Positions 58,101 to 64,000 of a stretch of 64,000 nucleotides of DNA are shown here, piece after piece. Source of the stretch: Lytechinus pictus (lineage: Eukaryota; Echinodermata; Echinoidea; Temnopleuroida; Toxopneustidae); contig NC_087261.1 of the NCBI RefSeq assembly GCF_037042905.1, forward strand, positions 18,970,917-19,034,916. The letters run 5' to 3'. Numbering within the stretch: the stretch's first letter is position 1; each line of letters opens with the position of its first letter. Below the pieces are notes generated by a model. The model was not told the origin of the DNA, searched no databases, and saw nothing but the letters and a program-made list of their open reading frames with translations. A program made the position numbers and the translations under genes.

Positions 58101-59411
58101 TTAATTTTACAAAATGGCGCCTAGATGACCTCATCATAATTTGATAACCTTGAAAAGTTTCGTTTCCCATGTCCATAATGATGTCCATACATGACATGAA
58201 AATCAAGAAAATTGACATGCCCGATTTTGAGATAAAGTGGGACAAAGATTTGGCAATAAAAATAAAGAAAATTCTGACGAATATAAAAGGTGATCTGTCA
58301 TATTCATGACAGACCACCTAATTAGTACACGTAGTGTATAAACTAGACCGTCTGGGCCTGAGATTAAGTGAGAAATAGACTATTAGTGCAAGTTTTGTGT
58401 AGACCGAATGAGTTTAGTCCATGTGGTATTAGACTATTTGAGAAGTAGACAACTGTTTGTAGATCAAACATTGTATAAGTCATCCTTTCACAGATGATTT
58501 AAAATAACCACCCCCCCTATCATTATGAATACTCAATAAAACTTCTGTTTGATAATAGACTTCCAACAAAATAGCTCAGTTTTTTGTATTTTTTTCAAAT
58601 ACAAGTCAATGATTATTCATTCATGTATATCGTGTTTGCTTTAAATTCAGATTTACTTGAACAATCACCTTGAATTGGACATGAAATCACATAAACTGAC
58701 ACCCGAAGGGTAAGTGGATAAATCATATACAATGGGAACCTTTGAACTACATGTATATAAAAAAATGATTTTTTTTTTTAAATTTATGTCCCTTGTCATA
58801 ATTTACTTTCCCAGTTGCCAATTTGAAATCTACATAGTCTTAGGGATCTCAATTTTAAAGCAGCCATAACTTTCTTATTGCTTGTCCGATTTCTTTCAAA
58901 CAATTCACCATTCTGTTTTATTTACTTTTCTCCTTTCCAAGACAACATTTTATGACCAAGCCTGGATTCCCTTTAATGTTTTGAGGGGAAAAGTACCTTT
59001 CCATAGTATAGCCTCCCTGCTCTAAAGATATCAAACTTTGAGGGCTGGGGAGCATTTCATCAACATCAATGTCCAACAAGTTGTCAATTCTGATGACTTT
59101 CCTTCATTTTAATTTTCTAAGAAACACTTACTATGGTAACTATCAGATAAAACAGGACTTGTCGGATAAAGCATCGGACACGTCCGTCCATGAAATGCTC
59201 CCCTGTAAGCTATAAAATCAGATTTTGTTGTTAGTTTTATTATAATGATAATATTGATGTTACTGTTACAGGGAAGAGTATCGTATTGTCGGCTTTGAGG
59301 TGCGTGCTCGTAGTTTGAAGCATGAAACGGGTAAGAAGTCTGAAGACGAGTGCGTCGCACCACCCCCGGAACAAGACCCTCCCGCAGAAGCTATGGAAAT
59401 AACAGAAGGAG
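49074..59411 (+). CDS. TM9SF4: Transmembrane 9 superfamily member 4, 5' half
   Basis: Six exons (49074-49184, 50932-51081, 52690-52799, 54438-54540, 58651-58709, 59272-59411) join in frame to 224 codons plus one base. A signal peptide ([17 protein letters not shown]) is followed by [11 protein letters not shown], the mature start of TM9 proteins, then [47 protein letters not shown] and EYRIVGFEV. These match TM9SF4 better than TM9SF2, whose lumenal domain is longer. TM9SF proteins are nonaspanins of the Golgi and endosomes, about 640 residues with nine membrane helices; this part is the lumenal domain only. The remaining exons lie beyond 64000. ATG 49074 is the first Met after an in-frame stop at 49029-49031. 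All splice sites are GT-AG, and no break is seen. Confidence 0.93.
50318..50510. repeat. 42-43 bp tandem repeat in TM9SF4 intron 1
   Basis: About 4.5 copies of a unit with CACAGTTCATTTTTTGGG, CACAGTATTCTAAGAAATC and AAGTGT. The rest of the intron (49185-50931) shows nothing else of note. Confidence 0.9.
50932..51081 (+). CDS. TM9SF4: TM9SF4 coding exon 2
   Basis: 50 codons from [16 protein letters not shown] to [15 protein letters not shown]. Phase 0 at both ends; acceptor ttttcccag, donor ATG-gtaagt. Confidence 0.95.
52087..52371 (+). mobile_element. tRNA-derived SINE, head type 1, copy 2
   Basis: Box A GTGGCCCAGTGGATAAGTC and box B GGTTCAAACCC (52141-52151), the same body and tail as 13595-13890, ending in ATT repeats. 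It lies in sense orientation in TM9SF4 intron 2. Confidence 0.85.
52690..52799 (+). CDS. TM9SF4: TM9SF4 coding exon 3
   Basis: [20 protein letters not shown] then [16 protein letters not shown] plus two bases of Leu. The paired cysteines (C-x3-C) are conserved in the family. Donor CATTT-gtgagt, phase 2. Confidence 0.95.
53277..53591. mobile_element. hAT-like element with perfect 8-bp duplication
   Basis: Ends CACTAGCGTAC and GTACGCTGCTG are near-perfect inverted copies. The flanks 53269-53276 and 53592-53599 are both GGTGGGGA. It is 315 bp, with G, C and T runs and GCTTGTCAATTTTTTCG inside. It lies in TM9SF4 intron 3. Confidence 0.88.
54438..54540 (+). CDS. TM9SF4: TM9SF4 coding exon 4
   Basis: Completes the Leu and reads [19 protein letters not shown] then [15 protein letters not shown]. 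The acceptor is tgaacag; phase 0 at the donor (AAG-gtgaga). Confidence 0.95.
55595..58318. mobile_element. 2.7-kb element with TA duplication and GGTGGTCTGTCATGA ends
   Basis: GGTGGTCTGTCATGA at 55595-55609 and its exact inverse at 58304-58318 are bordered by TA on both sides, as for Tc1/mariner-type insertions. The interior is AT-rich and non-coding, with a repetitive AAAATTTC style at 55850-56770, and it carries a nested family B MITE. It is non-autonomous as it stands. Confidence 0.75.
56778..57379. mobile_element. TTAA-flanked MITE, family B, copy 2
   Basis: Starts TTAAAGGGGAATCCAGCC and ends GGTTGGATTCCCCTTTAA. It is close to 6684-7279 along its length and is nested in the 55595-58318 element. 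Confidence 0.88.
58651..58709 (+). CDS. TM9SF4: TM9SF4 coding exon 5
   Basis: Reads [19 protein letters not shown] plus GG. The acceptor is taaattcag, the donor GG-gtaagt, phase 2. Confidence 0.93.
58780..58976. mobile_element. TTAA MITE, family B, inverted fragment
   Basis: Ends CCTGGATTCCCTTTAA and contains GCCATAACTTTCTTATTGC and AATTTTAAAGC. This is the left third of family B in reverse orientation, 71 bases after a coding exon. Confidence 0.75.
59047..59203. mobile_element. Short foldback MITE, family G, copy 2
   Basis: Starts GGGGAGCATTTCATCAACAT and ends TCCATGAAATGCTCCCC, with ACTTGTCGGATAAAGC inside. It matches 16342-16499 and lies 68 bases before the next TM9SF4 exon. Confidence 0.75.
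59272..59411 (+). CDS. TM9SF4: TM9SF4 coding exon 6
   Basis: Reads [20 protein letters not shown] then [20 protein letters not shown] and MEITEG, plus one base. The acidic, Pro-rich end is the variable lumenal loop of TM9SF4. Donor GGAG-gtaagt, phase 1. The following exon is not in the window. Confidence 0.93.
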
Positions 59412-59811
59412 GTAAGTCACTTGTTAAAAAAAAGATATTGAAAAAAAAAAACTATTTCTCTATTTATATCAGATTTATTTTGAGCCTTTTTTTGCACTTT
59501 TTATGTACAAAAGTATAAGAAATTTTACAAATTTAGTTCTTGTCAGTGCTATTCAGCTCAATTTATTTATGGCCAGTTGGCCACTCACATTTTACTTAGC
59601 TTTAATCCATCAATGCTTGTAGGACTGTGCTCCACACTCTCAATTTCAATTAGTTGCAAATGGCAAGACAGAAAATCCATTACTCAAAGTCTTACACAAA
59701 AGTAATAACCTTCCAGTGATTATCAAGCCAATGATTAAAAGAATTTACAAAAGGTGCTGAAACCACATTTTCTAGTATACTGTTCCAAGCAACGTTCTCG
59801 CCAGGTTCATT

Positions 59812-59945
59812 CTGACGCTTGGCGGCGCGAAGCGATGATACGCAAGCCGCGCAGCGGCCTTGGTGCGTGCGAAGCACGCACGGGGGGAGGGTTGCGGGAG
59901 GGTTGCGGGAGGGGGGTGTCCCCCCTCCCACGCGGAGCGCGGTAG
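59812..59945. repeat. GC-rich island with GCGAAGCG-type motifs
   Basis: GGCGGCGCGAAGCGATGATA, GCGTGCGAAGCACGCAC and GGGTTGCGGGA repeats are followed by a G run facing a C run and CGCGGAGCGCGG. Similar CGCTTCGCTCCCTCAC motifs occur near 11098 and 33956, so this is likely part of a dispersed element rather than a promoter. Confidence 0.5.
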
Positions 59946-60497
59946 CTATCGAAAATATCAATATCGACGAGCTTAGATTGCTGCTAAATGCACCACATTT
60001 TATGTCTATTTAATGCTTCTCCGGCCACACAGCCGTAACGGTTGCGCGAATTGCGATCGATTGAAACAGAAAGGCAAGTACTGATGAAAAAGGTCAAAAG
60101 AAAAGATTTAAATTCAATCTCATTTTATACTTACAGTTTATAGATTTATTCACATCAATGACATCGATAATGTACTCCATACTTTCCAATGTCTAGATCG
60201 CTACGTCCTTAGAAAGTGCGATTCATTTTGTGAATGCGTGTCAATGACCGACTACATCTACGGACCGCATGCACGCCGCGCCACGCCCTTACTCAATCCA
60301 AAAATTGTTCCGACTTTGTTTGGAAGCCTCGGAAGAAAACTTCCGAGGCTTCCAAATAATGGGCATCGGTATTCATGAGACGATATAATTTGCATGTTTG
60401 TTTTGTTTTCAGATACTCACTGAAACTATAACTCTCATAATTAAGACTTCTGCTGATGATGTTTATACTAATAATATCCAATCAAGATTCGTTTATC

Positions 60498-60893
60498 ACT
60501 GTCAATTATTGCTATGTTCATTTGTATTGTTCTATACTCGCCTATAAAATAATGAATGTGTCCATCACGAGCGGGAGAAATATTTTTAGTCATTCATCAT
60601 ACTTTAATATTACGATTTTGTTCTTATTATAATTAATTGCGATTTAAATTTTTTTTAAAGTAAAGCTTAATTGACAGGAAAGTAGATTTATACTCACTGT
60701 CAATTATTGCTATATGTTCATTTGTATTGTTCTATACTCGCCTATAAAATAATGAATGTGTCCATCACGAGCGGGAGAAATATTTTTAGTCATTCATCAT
60801 ACTTTAATATTACGATTTTGTTCTTATTATAATTAATTGCGATTTAAAATGTTTTGAAAGTAAAGCTTAATTGACAGGAAAGCAGATTTGTAT
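60498..60893. repeat. Direct tandem duplication, unit about 198 bp
   Basis: Copies starting CACTGTCAATTATTGCTAT at about 60498 and 60697 are almost identical through CACGAGCGGGAGAAATATTT, ATTGCGATTTAAA and AAGCTTAATTGACAGGAAAG. Differences are a few indels and substitutions, so the duplication is recent. Confidence 0.9.
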
Positions 60894-61770
60894 TTTTAAA
60901 TAATGCACTATGTAGGCCTACAAATACAGCGTGCGTGAAAGAGAGGAAGAGGGGGGGGGGGGTTGTAGCTAGGATGGTCGAAGGGGGAGCGCGAAAGGGG
61001 AGAAGTCGTGGCGTGGACAATGACAAGGGGATATTGAGATCGTACGTGTGTGTGGGATTGGTGAAGAAGTCAATATTCGAAGCGAATGCATATTTATATA
61101 CATGTCTATACTACTACTGATGATGACGGCTGAATAATCTTTCTTTACATGTATATTTTGGCGATTTTAAATTTTAAAAATATTCTCTTGCACCATGAGT
61201 GGGAAGATCGAGGTACGTGATTCAATAAATTGCATCAGTTTTCAAGTTACAGAAATTCACGAACAGATTATCAAAATTGAAAAAAAAAAGAGTCAGAAAG
61301 ATCTTTTTATAGCCCCCATCCAGCGTAAACAACATGAAGAATATTTGAGGTCACGAAACCAGCTGATTCGCATTCATACAACAGGTTAACAGGTCACGCA
61401 CATGGTACACAGTCATTCCAAGGGCGGGAATTCGGGGAAACCCGTTTTCAAGCACAATGATTGGCTCAACCCAAAAAGTGAATACTAATTAGATCACGTG
61501 CCATCGGCTTTGGGGCGTCTCGTTCACATTCCAACTCATTTCATAAATATAATCCACTCGCAGTAATTAGGCTAACGACGTTGTAAAGATAACTCTATAT
61601 ATAAAACACAATTCCGATATAAAACATATATAACGACATAAGTGAAATTGAAAAATTCATCCAGCGATATTCAAATTATACTAGCGACTCATGTGGGCGT
61701 GGGCAAACGAGAAATACATATCCTCTAAAACGTTCACACATATCAACTTCAATAATTCGTACTTGAAATG

Positions 61771-61928
61771 CAGGGGCCGCGGAAAGGTCTTGAAAGTGGG
61801 GGGGGGGGGGGGGCTGACCATCATGCAAAAAACGCAATCAGGTGGTCCTGTTTTTGTACACGGTTTTGGAAAAAAAAGTGGGGGAGCTGAAGCCCACCCA
61901 GCCCCCCCCCCTTGTTTCCGCGGCCCTG
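61771..61928. mobile_element. CAGGGGCCGCGG element, copy 3
   Basis: Starts CAGGGGCCGCGGAAAGG and ends TTTCCGCGGCCCTG. The flanks 61766-61770 and 61929-61933 both read AAATG, a probable 5-bp duplication. It is 158 bp with G and C runs facing inward. Confidence 0.82.
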
Positions 61929-64000
61929 AAATGAATATCTGTGAATGAATTGTCAATTCCACTTTGTTGAATGTGTACTTTTATTGAAATCTATTGAATC
62001 ACATATGGAAAAGTTTGGGGTGGAAATTCGCATTTGCTCAAAATGACCGGGTTCCGCGGGTCACCGACGTACGCCGCCCGCTTCATGAATTATTCATGAG
62101 CTCTCCGGTCCAATGCGCACGCCAGCTTACGAAACTACGATACGGACGCGTCCATTATGGAAAATGGGTAAATTATCGTAAAATCTACATGCATACAGAA
62201 CACTGTAGGCTTGATGTTTATGGCATTTTTTTTCGTTTTTTTTTTTTTTTTGTGGGCAGATCTACATGTAAATACAAAAGTTGTTTATGTTGTTTCTGCA
62301 TATTGTTATGTGATTATTTTGGTATTATGACAATTTTTATATTTCTTAAGATTTGGCATGAATCCCCCCGTAGACACAAATGGTGCTATCCAACCTCTCT
62401 TTGTACAGTTATGAAAATGGGCGATCCTGAGCCGACATTGTAGAAAAAAGCACAATTCTCCTCGTTCTGTTCTTAACAATACATATAAATGAAAGTTTCA
62501 GACTCTTTGCAGTCTTATGTCACTAGATCAAAATCCAATTTAGCTAAATACCCGAAGTAAACCTCAAATGTTGTCTGATTTTCCGAGAATGTCAGGCCGC
62601 GCTAAATGTAAAATCCACCATGATGAAACTCAGACGTCTTGATACGTCATGACCCGGTATGCTAATGAGGGCAGAGATCGCACTGACGGCTGATTGGGTG
62701 AACAAATGAAGGGGTCTTAGTTTTTCTTTATTTCCGTAGACAATTTTTAACCAATCAGCATCATTCTTACATGTATTGTAGAGAAATATATTCTGCACAG
62801 ATTGGCGGGAAACCGGCTTTCGTACGATGTTTGGTTCATGAGATACAGTCTTTGACAGACCGTTCCACCTCGACACAGCGTGTGCAAACAGGGAAATTTA
62901 CGTGTAATAATACGCAAATCTGGTGTGGGAGAAGCTCAAACATGTGTTTTATAAACGGCAATTCCGTGGAGCCTGAATCTCTAATTTCTTTAAAATTTTG
63001 TATTATCATAAAAAAAAGGTGTAGAAAATAGATTTCCACTCAACCGAGCTTCGTAGGAATTTTACTTTTGAGTCAATTCACATTTCGGCCCCATTACAAC
63101 ATAATTTCGTATCTAGAGTGCCATAGCTTCTGTACACGTACGCGCGTTCGGTCGCTGCTCGGGAGCAAATGCGACTACTTTTCCATATGGTACCCCTCCC
63201 GACCAAGTCCAAGGGTTGATTTTCCACTCGCCATAAAGATCATGCAGCCACAATCACAGTAGTCACATCCATAAAAGAATATTGATTTAATTCGCTCCGA
63301 ACATTGACTTCTTTTCGCCAATCCCCTCCCCCACAAAGTCACAAACATCCCATCATTTTCATTTACATTGCCCACGACCACCTCCCATTATTCTCTTTCT
63401 CCTTTACACAAATTAATTTCAAATAATATTTTATTTTAAATCGTAGTTGTTACCGGGAGTTGTTAAGCAATTGTACAACAAATTCATGAAGCATTCACTG
63501 TAATGACTAAAAACATTTCTCAGGACGGTGACAGGTGCGTTCATTATTTAATTGGCAGGCAAAGAGTAATAAAGAACAATACAAATGAAAATACACTGTA
63601 CGTATAACTCACATTAAAAAATTAGTCGTAATATGATAAAAAGCGTGAATAAAATTAATAAAGATTATTACTTATGAAAATTATAACAGATTCAATGAAT
63701 ATCTGAAGAAAAAAAAACCATTCAAATCGGTTTTGGATCCCATCTAATTTTGGAAGACTCGGATAGATTTTGATGCCATGTGCGATTTGTATTATGTATG
63801 TGGCCATGGCGAGCGCTAGTGCAGTGACACAGAACTTGTTAGACACACCGTCGCGAAATTAATCAACACTTTCAAAAGATCGATGTAGAGATCAAGACTT
63901 TGGAAATTATGGAGTAAAATTGGAATATGAATGTGAATAATCATTTTGCTGTAAGTAAATGAGTTGGACATTATATCAATCCATTCCTGTGGCTGTGGCT

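Larger units (their letters stand above)
55330..58485. repeat. Split foldback array of GTCTA-type units in TM9SF4 intron 4
   Basis: The left half 55330-55520 has forward units (CCATTTGGTCTGAT, CAACCAGTTTGTCTG, CACCATTTAGTCG). The right half 58325-58480 has inverted units (TAGACTATT, GTAGACCGAATGAG). The unit is the one seen at 11245-11640. The halves are separated by the insertion 55595-58318. Confidence 0.7.
59412..64000 (+). other. TM9SF4: TM9SF4 intron 6 (incomplete)
   Basis: At least 4.6 kb with no TM9SF4 continuation found. It holds a GC-rich island (59812-59945), a tandem duplication (60498-60893) and a CAGGGGCCGCGG element (61771-61928). Two short starts followed by donor-like sites (ATG 61195, GAG-gtacgt; ATG 62156) have no other support. 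The rest is AT-rich and featureless. Confidence 0.6.

Noticed and set aside
61195..61389. 64-codon plus-strand frame starting MSGKIE
   Set aside because: Good donor after six codons but no downstream partner or homology; kept only as a remark under intron 6.

Overview
The window is animal nuclear DNA from an echinoderm, most likely a sea urchin. It is AT-rich and intron-rich, and its compact families of short foldback transposons and tRNA-derived SINEs with ATT tails are of a kind I associate with sea urchins. I base the assignment on repeat style and protein resemblance, so species is not claimed. There is no bacterial or viral gene organisation and no CRISPR, rRNA or intact tRNA gene. Almost all long open frames are chance or low-complexity frames; the real coding sequence is in short exons.

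Four protein-coding loci can be supported. (1) Minus strand, 28.6 kb down past position 1: a secreted protein gene with a signal-peptide exon (28463-28544) behind a TATA box, and a far downstream MAM-domain exon (1381-1509). The two join in phase across about 27 kb, but the link is inferred. (2) Minus strand, 32.2-33.4 kb: ribosomal protein S20 (RPS20), with two coding exons and a poly(A) signal; the exon carrying only the initiator ATG was not located. (3) Minus strand, 44.56-47.04 kb: a piggyBac transposase with one intron, all catalytic aspartates and a C-terminal cysteine domain, broken by one single-base frameshift. It lies in an apparent complete element (41563-47326) with matching terminal inverted repeats flanked by TTAA. 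(4) Plus strand, 49.07 kb to beyond the end: TM9SF4, with six 5' coding exons giving the signal peptide and most of the lumenal domain; the membrane-spanning part lies outside the window.

The rest is intron and intergenic DNA filled with mobile elements. They include TTAA-flanked MITEs of about 600 bp in several families, hAT-like poly-G/poly-C elements with 8-bp target duplications, TA-flanked foldbacks, long near-perfect palindromes (35.3-35.8, 39.6-40.2 kb), foldback arrays of a degenerate GTCTAA-type unit (11.2-11.6, 55.3-58.5 kb), four SINE copies with two different tRNA-like heads, and several tandem arrays. TM9SF4 intron 4 holds a three-level nest of elements. RPS20 and TM9SF4 are housekeeping genes; I see no operon-like or pathway link between the loci. 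No wholly new system was found. The strongest observations are the piggyBac element, the TTAA MITE group, the hAT-like elements, and the palindromes.
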